From Gonatopus flavifemur (lineage: Eukaryota > Arthropoda > Insecta > Hymenoptera > Dryinidae), in contig JAFFJZ010000004.1 of assembly GCA_018340375.1 (NCBI GenBank), positions 30,602,001 through 30,666,000 on the forward strand: a stretch of 64,000 bases of DNA. The letters run 5' to 3'. Positions 21,955-32,404 of this stretch are shown here, in pieces. The notes below the pieces were generated by a model. That model was not told the origin of the DNA, made no database searches, and saw only the letters and a list, made by a program, of their open reading frames with translations. The position numbers were made by a program, and so were the translations under genes. Positions within the stretch are counted from its first letter, which is position 1. Every line of letters starts with the position of its first letter.

Positions 21955-23381
21955 ACACATGGGCTGGAAAGTCCCGGGCCTAACAAAGGAGACCCAGTTT
22001 TTCTGTTCAAAATTAGCCTTATTCATCAACGTAATCTCCATCAAGAACAACGCAATTATTCCAACGCCACTCTAACATTTCGATACCACTTTTGTAGAAC
22101 GGTTTATCTTTTGCCTCAAAATAGGCCTCAGTTTCAGCGATAACCTCTTTATTCGAGTGAAATTTCTTACCGGCGAGCATTTTTTTTAGGTCCGCGAACA
22201 GCCAGAAGTCGCTGCCCTGGTGGAAATTTCCGCTGGTCGAAACTTTGAAACAAATGAAGCGTAAAATGTTTCAACTTCCGCTTCTTTCGCGCTTAGATAC
22301 TGTTTCATTTACTCTCCCAGGTCGCTCCATACTCTTCTTACGCTCCCATTTTCGCTAGGGTGGGAGTCAAATCTGGCGAATACGGTGGATATGGGAGCAA
22401 TTCGAACTTCAATTCATGTAGTTTTGCCATTGTTTTGATTGACTTGTGACATTGTGCGTTGTCTTAATGAAATACAATTCTTTTCTTTGCCATATGCGGT
22501 CGTTTCTTTGCAATTTCGGCCTTTAAACGCTCCAATAATGCGATATAATATTCACGATTGATGGTATTTCCCTTCTCAAGATAGTCAATGAATATTACAC
22601 CACGCACATCCCAAAATACCAAGGCCATAACCTTTCCAGCCGATTGTTGTACTTTCAGGCGCTTTGGATGAGGTTCACTAGTGGCTGTCCACTCAGATGA
22701 CGATCGTGTTGATTCCGAAGTGAAGTGATGGATCCATGTTTCATCCATTGTAACATATCGACGCAAAAATTCCGGATTCTTACGTTTAAACATGGCGAAA
22801 CACTGCTCAGAAGCATCAACGCGTTCTTGTTTTTGGTCAACAGTGAGCAATCGCGATACCCACTACTTCATAGTTGAATGCTCATGCAATATGAAGCCAA
22901 CGCGTTCTTTTGATGTTCCTACGATGTCAGCTGATTCATGCAACTTCACTTTCCGATCATTTAAAACAATTTGGTGAATTTTTCAATGTTTTCTGGTGTT
23001 ACCACCTCATTTGGACGTCCACTGCGTTCTGCATCATCGGTGTCTCTACGACCACGTTTGAAGTCAGCAAACCAACGTTTCATTGTGATTCCTGATGGAG
23101 TGGAGTCCCCATGACACTTTTCAAACCATTGCTTCGCTTGAACGGTATTTTTTCCCATCAAGAAGCAGTGTAAAATTGAAGCACGAAATTTTTTTCGATC
23201 CATTGTTTCAAAAATAACAAAAGTAGCGTCACTCTTAGTACAATACCTCACAAACTAATGGATAGAATATGATGAAATTTTGGCAGCTGTCTTTTGAAGG
23301 TTAGTAGTAACTGAAAAGCAGGCGAATGCAGTAAAATTCGTGCATCTATGTGTTAGGTCCGGGACTTTTCAGCCCATATGT
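21955..23381 (-). mobile_element. irritans-type mariner inserted in left TIR
   Basis: The TIRs are ACACATGGGCTGGAAAGTCC (left) and, reversed from the right, ACATATGGGCTGAAAAGTCC. The boundaries are set by comparison with the right TIR of the host element, which keeps an empty site (GAGG-TA-TATCTCGAG at about 28188-28200). The left TA has become TG (21953-21954); the right TA is 23382-23383. Length is 1427 bp, longer than usual because of about 145 bp of extra sequence inside the gene (about 22214-22358). Confidence 0.92.
22019..23204 (-). pseudogene. irritans-type mariner transposase pseudogene
   Basis: Starts at Met 23204 (MDRKKFRASILHCF) with the N-terminal helix-turn-helix half open to about 22961. 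Several stops follow, then the catalytic core from 22850: VTMDETWIHH (first Asp), FWDVRGVIFIDYLEKG, and FH-stop-DNAQCHKS (second Asp, preceded by a TAA). The YSPDL segment is split from the third Asp (SDFWLFADLKKML) by the 145-bp insertion. The C-terminus continues to a stop at 22019. Clearly dead. Irritans assignment rests on the AERSGRPNEVVTPENI and RKRxPEFLRRYVTMDETW-like patterns. Confidence 0.9.
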
Positions 23382-25403
23382 TATATCTCGAGCTAGAAAT
23401 GGCCAATCTGGTTGCATGAGGTCTCAAATTGAACATAATTGAATTGTCAATGAATATCATCACCGTTGTTACTAATCAATCAGGCAGTTTGAGTGCAAGC
23501 AACCAAAATATGTGGAAAAAATCTTTTTTTTCAAGAAAAATGAAAATAAAAAGCCCACTTTTTTGCTGAGAAAGAATAGAAATCATGGAAATATGTTCAG
23601 TTACGAATTTTCTACGTGAAGTCCGTACTCTTATGAAGAAAACGAGGTATTTTTTACAAAAGAAAATTCATAGAACATTACCGAAGTTACAATCGCTTAT
23701 GTACAATCCTTGGACTCCTATCTTATTCATAGCGTATACTGAAGTTTCATCAATTTGAATCATTTTGATAATGATATTTTGATACAACATGGATGAATCA
23801 GAAATAATTTCAGCTTGGTCATCGTCTTTTGTTTCTTTTGCGGCATTGGTTCCTCCGACATTTCACATCTGTGTGTTATCGTATCCCGTCAAATTGTTTG
23901 AATCGATGTTTTGTGTTGTGACATTAGGATTTTATTTTTCAATTCATTCTATATATCATGAGTAAAAGGAAACGAGATTTCAAGTCCGCAAATCATCCAG
24001 ACAATTTTTGCCACGTATGCGGTAATTATGTTGTGGAAAGGCATCGCCAAAAATTCACTAACCTTCTTCAAGATCATTATCTACAATACCTCAAAATGAA
24101 AGCTAAGAATCTTGATGAACCATGGACACCAAGTGTTGTATGCTTTTCATGCCATATGAATCTCGTAGAACGGGCTTCTGGCTCGACAGGGTATGTATTG
24201 AGTAATAAGTGGATGTCAAATCTACAGCTTGAGTATAGTATATACTAATTTACAATGAGAAAAATGTTCATGTTTAATTTTCCATCATTCATAGTGAGTT
24301 GAGTATACATATTATAACCTGGGAATATGCTGTTGAACGTGCATGAACTATGCCGGAATTACAGCTATCCTAACTCACTTCCGTCCTAAATGTGACTCGT
24401 TTGTATTGTGGATTCAACCGAATGACAGTTGAATTTATCAGCTGTGAGAACATATTTTGTGGTTTTCAGGTCATAACCTTGATTCCTCATCAATTATGGG
24501 AAATTATACAACCAAATTTTTCCCAGTGTATATGATTATTTCATGGATTTTAGTTTCGTTTTTGAATTGGGCGGCTGATGAAACGCGGTGTACCAATGAT
24601 GTGGAAAAAACCGTTTTGTCATGCAACCGATTGCTATTTTTGTCTGAGCAAACTGGCAGGTTTTGGAAAAAATATGCGATGGGATTACACAAATGTCCAA
24701 TCTGCCACTTTTCCGATACCACACTCAGATACACTTGTCATTTCAAAATGTCCCAGATCATCTACCCTTGAAATTGGTAACGATTCATTACACGATACGG
24801 AAACGAATAGTGATAGCGATTTTGATGCTACTGAAAAGCATCATCTTTCAGCTCAAGGTGAGTTGAATGATTGGGTGAGAGATTTGAACCTTCCAACACA
24901 GGCAGCAGAATTGCATGCATCTTGAATGGAACAATATAACTTTTTAGCTGCGGATGTTAGAATAACGTATTGCAGAGACCGTGACAAGGTTTACTCAAAG
25001 TAGTATAAAACGAGAGATCAAATATGCTTTTGCGAGAACATTTCTGGTTTGTTTGAGTAATTCAAACAGTCATATGATGCATAAGAGTGGCGGTTATTCA
25101 TTGACAGTAATGAAAACAGTTTAAAAGCAATTCTTTTACATAATGGAAACGGAAAACCGTCGATACCCATTGTACATGCTGTTAATACTAAAGAATCCTA
25201 TGAGACAATGGTCAAATTATTGGAATTTATCGAGTACAAAAAGCACGATTGGAAGGTTTCTTTTGATTTAAAAGTGGGGGTATGCTATCTGGAATGCAGC
25301 AAGGATACACAAAATATTGCCGTTTCCTATGTCTCTGGGATAGTCACGACTATCGCGAACATCATTATGAAAAAAGAACAATGGCCGAGAAGAAAAAACC
25401 ATA

Positions 25404-25773
25404 CACGGAGAAAAAGGAATTCGCTGTGGCAGCGAAATCTACTTTTGCTGGGTGCCTTTTGCCAGAGCAGCAAATTTTTTGCTGTGACAGCAAACTATTC
25501 GCTGTTACAGCAATCTTGTTAACTGCGACAGCGAATTTTTAGCTGTGGCAGCAAAAAATGTTTGCTATCCCAGCAAAATTTGTTTGCTATTCTGTATATA
25601 ATACTGGAAATTTGCTGGTGGAGAAAACATTTTTTGCTGCCACAGCTAAAAAATTGCTGTCGTAGCTAACACGATTGCTGTTATAGCAAATTTTTAGCTA
25701 GGTCAGCAAAAAATTTTGCTATTCTATATATAATACCTCGATTTGCTGCGTCAGCAAATTTTTTCTCTCCGTG
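25404..25773. mobile_element. 370-bp MITE with CACGGAGA ends, in an exon
   Basis: Inverted ends CACGGAGAAAAAGGAATT and, reversed from the right, CACGGAGAGAAAAAATTTGC; TA at 25402-25403 and 25774-25775. The inside is built of TTTGCTG/CAGCAAA words in both orientations. Excising the element with one TA joins AACCA-TA-CGGTGGG and restores the reading frame of the surrounding gene (NHTVGKNDV). This proves both the insertion point and its boundaries. Confidence 0.88.
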
Positions 25774-26225
25774 TACGGTGGGTAAAAATGATGTCAGATA
25801 TGTGGCTCTCGTGGAGAAAGAAAACATTATTCTTCCACCATTACATATCAAACTGGGGCTTCTGAAAAACTTCGTGAAAGCGTTGAAGAAAGAAGGGCAA
25901 GCATTTACTCACCTGAAAACCCTGTTCGAAAATCTCTTTACCGCGAAAATCGAAGAGGGGGTTTTCAATGGTCCACAAATAAGGAAACTGATAGAAAATG
26001 AAAAATTTCTGACATATTTGTCTCCTGATGAAACTGCAGTCTGGAATTCCTTCAAGTCAGCTGGTATCCTTGGGAATAATAAAGATCCGAAGTACAAAAT
26101 GATCATGGCCAATTTGCTTAAGAATTATGCAAAAATAGGTATACAATACCGTTCTTCTATTCCATTATATTTCATCCTTTGTCATATGTCCTGTATCTCT
26201 TCATTTTTCCTAACAGGAATGGATA

Positions 26226-27518
26226 CGAGGGTAGATTGATAAGTTTCCGGCCTGACCAAGAGATGGCGCCACTAGGCCTACCTTGAGGTGGCGTTCTATA
26301 GTACCATCCTTAGATAGCTTGTAGCTATAGTTTCAGTCCGATCGCCATGTTAGTTTAGTTTTGAGAGCACGCTGACCAAGACGCCTCTGTGTTTTTCGTA
26401 AAAATGGAAAAGCTGGAAAATCGTGCTGTCATCAAATACTTTTATTTGAAGGGGTTAACGCCGAAGGAAATTAAAGAAGAGATGGACTCAACACTGGGGA
26501 CATCCTCCCCATCATATTCAACCGTTAAGCAGTGGGTTTCCGAGTTTAAAAAGGGTCATGTCAGCACCTCTGATGAGCCTCGCTCAGGACGCCCCATTGA
26601 GGTCACAACTCCAGATATGATCGAAAAAATCCATCAAATAGTGCTGAAAGATCGCAGATTAAAAGTTCGTGAGATAGCTGAGACCTGTAAGATGTCATAT
26701 GAACGTGTACAAAATATTTTGCACCAACATTTGTATATGGAAAAGCTCTGTGCAAGATGGGTGCCGCGTTTGCTAACAGTCGACCAAAAATTGATTCGAA
26801 AGAACATTTCTACCGCCAATTTGGCGTTGTATAAGCGTAATCCAAGCGAATTTTTGCGTCGATTCGTAACCGTTGACGAAACTTGGGTCCACCACTACAC
26901 TCCTGAAACCAAAGAACAGTCTAAACAGTGGATTGGACCAGGGGAACCAACTCCAAAGAAGGCAAAAACAATTTTTTCGGCGAACAAGGTTATGGCTACT
27001 GTTTTTTGGGATGCAAGAGGTATTATATACATTGATTACCTTGAAAAGGGTAAAACTATCACTGGTCAATACTACGCAGACTTATTGCAACGTTTGAGCC
27101 ACGAAGTGAAAATTAAACGACCTCATCTGGCGAAGAAAAAAATCTTGTTTCATCACGATAACGCACCAGCGCACACGTCAATCGTTGCGATGGCTAAAAT
27201 CAACGATCTGAAGTTTGAATTGATGCCGCACCCTCCCTACTCTCCAGACCTAGCCCCCAGTGACTATCATCTGTTTCCTAACCTCAAAAAATGGCTTGGC
27301 GGTAAGAGATTTGCGGACAATGAAGAAGTAATCGAAGCTGTAAATGGGTATTTTGAGGAGCTTGACGAATCAGTCTATAGAGATGGCATTACTAGACTAG
27401 AACACCGCTATGAGAAATGTATCAGCCTTGGAGGAGATTATGTTGAGAAATAAAAAAAAAAAATTCTTAAAAACGTTGTTTTTCTTGGTCAGGCCGGAAA
27501 CTTATCAATCCACCCTCG
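26226..27518 (+). mobile_element. mariner element, copy 2 (intact gene)
   Basis: A 1293-bp element with TA at 26224-26225 and 27519-27520. The TIRs of about 35 bp differ at one position (left GAGGGTAGATTG, right equivalent GAGGGTGGATTG). It interrupts exon 3 of the orphan-family gene: removing it and one TA gives ATGGATATGTCTCTCAAG in frame. Nearly identical to 3677-4963. With an open transposase and near-perfect TIRs it is a candidate for an active element. Confidence 0.96.
26404..27453 (+). CDS. mariner transposase, full length (DD34D)
   Basis: An open frame of 349 codons from ATG 26404; an upstream in-frame GTG at 26389 only adds five residues. It catalyses cut-and-paste transposition of its own element into TA sites in the nucleus. 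The N-terminal half (about 1-115) holds two predicted helix-turn-helix motifs that bind the TIR, with SGRP at 61-64 between them. The WVPRL linker is at 119-123. The catalytic residues are D158 (VTVDETWVHH), D252 (HHDNAPAH) and D287 (YSPDLAPSD), with exactly 34 residues between the second and third. The C-terminus YEKCISLGGDYVE is standard. Length fits the family (about 345). Every expected motif is present. The exact subfamily is not certain. Confidence 0.95.
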   Translation: MEKLENRAVIKYFYLKGLTPKEIKEEMDSTLGTSSPSYSTVKQWVSEFKKGHVSTSDEPRSGRPIEVTTPDMIEKIHQIVLKDRRLKVREIAETCKMSYERVQNILHQHLYMEKLCARWVPRLLTVDQKLIRKNISTANLALYKRNPSEFLRRFVTVDETWVHHYTPETKEQSKQWIGPGEPTPKKAKTIFSANKVMATVFWDARGIIYIDYLEKGKTITGQYYADLLQRLSHEVKIKRPHLAKKKILFHHDNAPAHTSIVAMAKINDLKFELMPHPPYSPDLAPSDYHLFPNLKKWLGGKRFADNEEVIEAVNGYFEELDESVYRDGITRLEHRYEKCISLGGDYVEK

Positions 27519-27727
27519 TATGTCTCTCAAGATCCATTTTTTACATTCCCACTTGGATTTTCTCCCGGAGAATCTCGGTGACGTGAATGACGAGCATGGT
27601 GAGAGATTCCACCAACAACTCAAGTCCATGGAGTAGTGTTACCAGGGATTTTGGCATAAGAGAATAATGTCGGATTATATTTAGTTTCTCATAAGAGAAA
27701 CAGATGTAACAAAAAATAAACGACAAT

Positions 27728-28335
27728 CAAGGAGTGAGAATTATTTCCAATGAACTCATATTATATCAAAATATTGAAATAAAGATGAATCAAATCAATC
27801 AAACTTGAGCATACGCTATGGATAAGATAGGAGTCCAAGCATATAAAAAGCTGATTTTGGTACTTGTACATAAACGATTGTAACTTCGGTAATATTCCAT
27901 GAGTTGTCTTTTGTAAATCCCTCGTTTTCTTCCTAGAAGTACGAACTTCATGCAGGAAATTCGTAACTGAACATATTTCCATGATTCCTATTTTTCCTCA
28001 GCAAAAAAGTGACTTTTTTATTTTCATTTTTCTTAAAAAACATGATTTTTTCCATATATTTCGGTTAGTTGCACTCAAACTACCTAATTTATTAGTAACA
28101 ACGGTAATGATATTAATTGGCAATTCAATTATGTTCAATTTGAGCCCTTATTCAACCAGATCGGCCATTTCTAGCTCGAGATATACCTCAAATAGTAAAA
28201 CTATCATCGGAAAAAAATTTTAAAAATGGAAAAAAACTCATAACTCGAAAACTTATCCATAAAAAAATTTTTTACTGTAATTTTCGAGTTCAGCGAGCTA
28301 AAATGCGTAACAACAAAATGATAGCATTCAATGTA
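27728..28335. repeat. Right long TIR (uninterrupted)
   Basis: Reverse complement of the left TIR, about 608 bp. It overlaps the 3' end of the orphan-family gene and runs to the mariner fragment at 28336. It keeps the pre-insertion state of the irritans-type mariner site near 28190. It includes AT-rich AAAAAATTTTTT tracts near the outer end, as on the left. Confidence 0.85.
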
Positions 28336-28740
28336 CCAGGTGTGTTCAAAAAGTAAAGTGACTTTGTATTTTTAAGAAAAAATATTTATTTATTTATCAA
28401 TATTTATGTTGTCCCCTTCAAAGTAATCCCTCTCAGATACAATACACTTATGCCAACGGTTTTTCCAATCCTCAAAGCACTTCTCATAAGCACTTTTCGG
28501 TATAGCCTTGAGCTCTTCCAGCGATGCAGTCTTTATCTCTTCAATCGTTGCAAATCTCCGTCCTTTCATAGGTCTCTTTAGTTTTGAGAACAAGAAAAAG
28601 TCACATGGGGCCAAATCCGGTGAATATGGTGGCTGAGGCATGATTGTGGTGTTGTTTTTGGCCAAAAAATCTCTCACAAGCAAAGATGAGTGGGCAGGGG
28701 CATTATCGTGATGCAACGAAAAAAGTTGCTTCGTCCGAAC
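28336..28740 (-). pseudogene. mariner 3' fragment (C-terminal transposase)
   Basis: Begins at the outer end of the right long TIR with TA (28334-28335) then CCAGGTGTGTTCAAAAAGT, a Tc1/mariner-type terminus. The minus strand at 28716-28390 encodes the C-terminal third of a DD34D transposase: HHDNAPAHSS (second Asp), PYSPDLAPCD (third Asp, 34 residues on) and a typical end, YEKCFEDWKNRWHKCI then DYFEGD. Everything upstream, including the first Asp and the other TIR, is missing. Sequence beyond about 28740 belongs to a different repeat. Confidence 0.85.
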
Positions 28741-28743
28741 AGC

Positions 28744-29520
28744 TTTCCCTTAATACCAATAGTTGATTTGTAAAGACCTTTTGAACAATTAAATTATTTG
28801 TAATAAGGCATCGATTATGAATTTTATTCTCAGAAATACTCCAATATTCGTTTTCTCCGACCCAAAAAACAAACCTACGTTCAGAAATCGAGCGAATACC
28901 ACCTTTGTCGCGGATGCGGATATTCATCCTATAAACGACGCGGAACTATGAAAAATTTTTGCTGCGCGCTAATGAATAAATCGCTGTATTTTGCAAACTA
29001 TTGGTCGAATCGATCTGAAATTTTACACAAAGTTAGTTCAAACACTAGCGAACAACTTTCTCGCTGGAATTTTTTGTACCTCGTACTTCCCCCACCACTT
29101 TTTTGATACAAAGCATGAAAAACGTGATTTTTACTTCGTATTAAAAATTTATTGATTTGTTATTAATTTTTACGAACTTTACCTACATTTGCATTTTCGG
29201 GGAAGTCTCACGAATCGAAATTCGCAAGATTCATTTCGATTCATTGGAAACCGACCGAGTTAGAGCGAGTCGAATGTTGAAAAATAATCATTTTTGGTGT
29301 GAAAAAATTGATGGTTTGTGATTTTTTCCTCGAAAATCATCAATCATAGAAAAAAATCGTAAGGAGTAACTTGGATTGATTTTTCAAGCTCTACCACTCA
29401 GTATTTTTACATTTCCAAAATTCCGACTTCTTTTCTCGACCTCCGACGGGACCTCTTGCATCAAACTTGTGACGCGGTTCGAGCGCTCGGCGAGTTATCC
29501 GATCCAGCTCCTCTATTGTA
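28744..29520. repeat. Unclassified repeat, long form
   Basis: GATTTGTAAAGACCTTTTGA at 28754 and GTGACGCGGTTCGAGCGCTC at about 29472 are separated by about 640 bp here but almost joined at 49816-49940. The minus strand over 28927-28745 has a 60-codon open stretch that I do not recognise. The middle part is AT-rich. Confidence 0.55.
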
Positions 29521-29539
29521 TAATATATACATAGAATAA

Positions 29540-30865
29540 TTTTACAAGGAGGGCTCAAAATTTTTGCACATTATTTCGCATCGACTAAATTCATGTATTG
29601 TGTGTTGCATATCTTGAATAGAGTCATGTACATTCGTTTTGTGATGATCAGAGAGCACAAATGCGGAAAAACAGAGAAAGAATTTTTTTTGAATGAAAAA
29701 AAAAATAGAAAGCAAGATTTTCCCATCATGGATCTTGCGGCATCCAACGCAGGATAGGTCCAAGTTTTTTCTGAACAAAAAATCGAAAATCAAAAATGGT
29801 GAACTTTGGTGAATATTCATGTTCTATTCGGAAAAACTCAAAAATTTCACACAAGATGATTCTGAAGATTTTGGTCGTATTTTTTTCGTAGAGTACATCT
29901 GAAAACAAGAAATTTAAGAGAGAAATTGCCCCATTTGATCCATTTTTCATAGAGTTATGAGCATTCGAAAAAAAAACCCAATTTTTTTCTCAAAAATTCA
30001 TAACTTTTTCACGGTTGAGTGAAAAATTCTAGAAATCATCATGAATGATTTTTGGATAATTGACTACAATAAATCAAAACCTCTCGCGAAATTGAGAGGG
30101 GTCAGGGTAAAAACTGTTCGATTTAGCATGGAATGCCTCATACATACCAACAATGAAATTCTCGAAACAACTTGGACAATTTATGACGTTTATTTTTAAA
30201 TGTTTCATGCCAGTTTGGTTTCCTATACAAACAGAACGTTTGATTGCTAGTCGTCCTAAATACTCAAGTATCATAAAAGTAGTGCGGAAGGTCTGTCGAA
30301 ATACCGCCTGGTTATATTCATTTTGCAGCAGAAACCATTCCATGGCACGTTGTTAGGATGCTCGTTTTCGTGAATGTACTACGAATACACTTTGACCGAC
30401 TCTGAACATATTAAGCTGTACTAAATGCGTGTAAAAAGAATCAATTATGAACCTCCTCTGTACGTGATTATGCTTCTTGAGGAAATTGTTCAAATTAATA
30501 CAATTATGAAAGTGTTCACCTCAAAATTTGGCGAATGTAATAAATCCTGTGATACGGCGTGATGAATTTTTAACGGACCCTGAAAATTTCCTCAACTTTG
30601 GTCTTTGAGGGGAGACAAGGAATCCAGAGAGTTGAACTTCCAACGTATCATCAAAACACTACAGGATGATCCGAAGCAGAAAGCATCCCGCGATTCCAAG
30701 CCTCTGAGCATCAAGCTCGAAGGCCACATCAGTGTGACTTGATCAGAGCAACCGTAAACCCTCTCCTACACCTGGTTCACGGTATTTTAGCAGAAATCTC
30801 TCGTGAAAATAGGATTTTTTAACAGCATGCAAGAGTGGAAATGGAAAAATGTCTCATTTCCGACT
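29540..30865. other. No recognisable gene
   Basis: AT-rich with poly-A/T tracts. At 29935-30020 CATAACT and TTTTTCATAGAG phrases vaguely recall the long TIRs. A minus-strand open stretch around 30120-30230 contains INCPSCFENF. Nothing can be assigned. Confidence 0.35.
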
Positions 30866-30989
30866 CTCCTCACGCTATTCAGAGATTATTAGATGTTGTA
30901 TTTTTAACCGGGATTCCTTGACTTGTGAAAAATTTCCTTTGCTGCACAAGCCGTAGAGAGGAGTGTGTAGCTTGTGACAGAGGCACCTA

Positions 30990-31530
30990 ATGAAGTTTGT
31001 GCAGCTGACAGTAAGAGTGGATCCATCCTATCTATTCTTATGTTTCGAAGAATTATATCGCGATTTGATAACACAGCTAAATTTCCTGTCATGACAACAA
31101 ATCAATAATCATGATATCTTCCGCGGCTTGTCACCTTTGGATGGGTAATAAGGTTAGGTGAGGGAACCACTTCCAGTGCAACCAGCGTCTCGTGGTGTTC
31201 TGAGTTCCTGCAGCAAACCGAGAGCTACCCGATTTATACTTTTGCGAAGCTTGTGATGTTGAAATAATCCATTGACCATCGTATATAGTCACGTTCCCAC
31301 AAGGTATCGGTTGAACTATTCACTTTTTAAGGAATCACAAAAATTTATGAGATCCTTCAAATTGTTGGAATTTTCCCCGTGATGCGCAAGGGTTAAACGT
31401 TGACCGATTGGATTTTTTTTTCAATCTGTCGTTTTGTTTTTCATCACGAACCGCAACTTTTCCGCACTATTGAGTTCGGAATTTTAGACATTCTCAGTGT
31501 CCGATCCACCCTACTCCACGTCTTATGAGT
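30990..31530. repeat. Dispersed repeat, inverted partner of 16650-17180
   Basis: Reverse-complement similarity to 16.7-17.2 kb: ATCGCGATTTGATAACACAGCT, CGGCTTGTCACCT, GGAACCACTTCC, TCCTGCAGCAAACCGAGAGC, AACGTTGACCGATTGGATTTT. It is in opposite orientation about 14 kb apart. No protein match recognised. Confidence 0.6.
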
Positions 31531-32240
31531 TACTCCATTTTCAAAATTTGAGAATACATCATTTTTCAAACTTATTAGAGAGGATTATTTTGAACGAGCT
31601 CGCAATAAATTTGTTTGTCGATCACTCGCTATGCATGGAATCCCTGTAATACCTTCGTACTCTTCGAATGGAATTGGATTACAGATTGGAATTTTCTCAT
31701 TCCAACCTCTGCCCCTTGGGCATCGCTTTTTGAAGAACCACGGTAGTTATTGTTACTAGTGTTGAGTGGGAATTCCTGCCAGGGTTTGATCGAGCATATG
31801 CACTTGTAATTGTACGCTTGGAGAATTTTGTAGCATAAACTGTATAAAAAAGGGTTTCAATCTCACTATGTTTCCGTAAAGTTGGACCATATTGACATTA
31901 CGAGGAATGATAATGATTGAAATTATGATAGAGTGTTGTTACGTCAAAACTTTCCAGTTTTTTTTATAACAAACGGATAGTTGAAGGATACACCGAATCG
32001 GAGTCCGATGCTCCTTTTGAACTCCCCATTTAGCTAGAGAATATCCTAGACAAGGACTGAGAAGGGGATATCGTGAAATGGAATATGTTTCAATTCAATG
32101 CTGAAATGTATTGGAGTTTCTTCTTAATACCAAGGTTTACATGGTTTGAGGGAGTGAGTTCATTTGATTGATTGCTTTTAGAAAATTGAACATATTTCAT
32201 TTGAATCAGCATAGGAATAATTACTTTGCGAGAAATTCCT
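31531..32240. other. No recognisable feature
   Basis: No open frame or repeat that I can support. Confidence 0.4.
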
Positions 32241-32249
32241 ATTTGAAAT

Positions 32250-32387
32250 GGATGGGGGCCAAATCAACGAAAAACCAAATCAACGAAACCGTTAGTTGGA
32301 AAGAATAAGACATCATACATTATACATCTCTTCCTTTTCAACCAATGGTTTCGTTGATTTGTCCTTTCGTTGATTCGGCCCCCATCC
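32250..32387. mobile_element. 138-bp MITE with 8-bp duplication
   Basis: Inverted arms of about 52 bp starting GGATGGGGGCC with AAATCAACGAAA words. It is flanked by an exact 8-bp duplication TTTGAAAT (32242-32249 and 32388-32395). An 8-bp duplication suggests hAT, though P or others also make 8 bp; the ends do not match family M1. A (GA)n run follows at 32406-32444. Confidence 0.82.
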
Positions 32388-32401
32388 TTTGAAATGTCAA
32401 G

Positions 32402-32404
<3 letters not shown>

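Larger units (their letters stand above)
21811..23826. repeat. Left long TIR (interrupted by a mariner)
   Basis: Outer part 21811-21952 and inner part 23382-23826 match, in reverse complement, 27728-28335. Shared phrases include GCTCGCTGAACTCGAAAAT, CCGATGATAGTTTTACTATT, TATCTCGAGCTAGAAATGGC, GAAATCATGGAAATATGTTC and ACCGAAGTTACAATCG. Confidence 0.85.
23958..27752 (+). pseudogene. Decayed spliced gene of an orphan invertebrate family (putative transposase)
   Basis: Exon 1 (23958 to about 24190) encodes MSKRKRDF, CHVCG and VVCFSCHMNL, a Cys-pair zinc module, with a GTATGT donor. Exon 2 (about 24560-26138) encodes RGVPMMWKKP with DCYFC, then LFIDSNENSLKAILLHNGNG, HDWKVSFDLK, QGYTKYCRFLCLWDS and LPPLHIKLGLLKNFVKAL. 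A 78-bp GT-AG intron (26139-26216) leads to exon 3 with IHFLHSHLDFLPENLGD and DEHGERFHQ. These blocks are known from proteins of many invertebrates with no assigned function. Lesions are stops at 24923, 25001, 25058, 25082 and 27634 and a frameshift near 25275, plus two insertions. FIDS, FDLK and DEHGERFH could be a DDE-like triad (inference). Confidence 0.85.
21811..28335 (+). mobile_element. Candidate long-TIR DNA transposon carrying an orphan-family gene
   Basis: Inverted repeats of about 590-605 bp (left 21811-23826 once its mariner is removed, right 27728-28335) enclose one spliced, decayed gene on the plus strand (23958-27752). After subtracting three later insertions and their TA duplications the unit is about 3.4 kb. 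Gene plus long TIRs and nothing else is the layout of a DNA transposon. The outer ends are not firm: the right end abuts a mariner fragment at 28336, and no target duplication could be read. Inference: the enclosed family is a transposase, or is carried by one. Confidence 0.6.
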
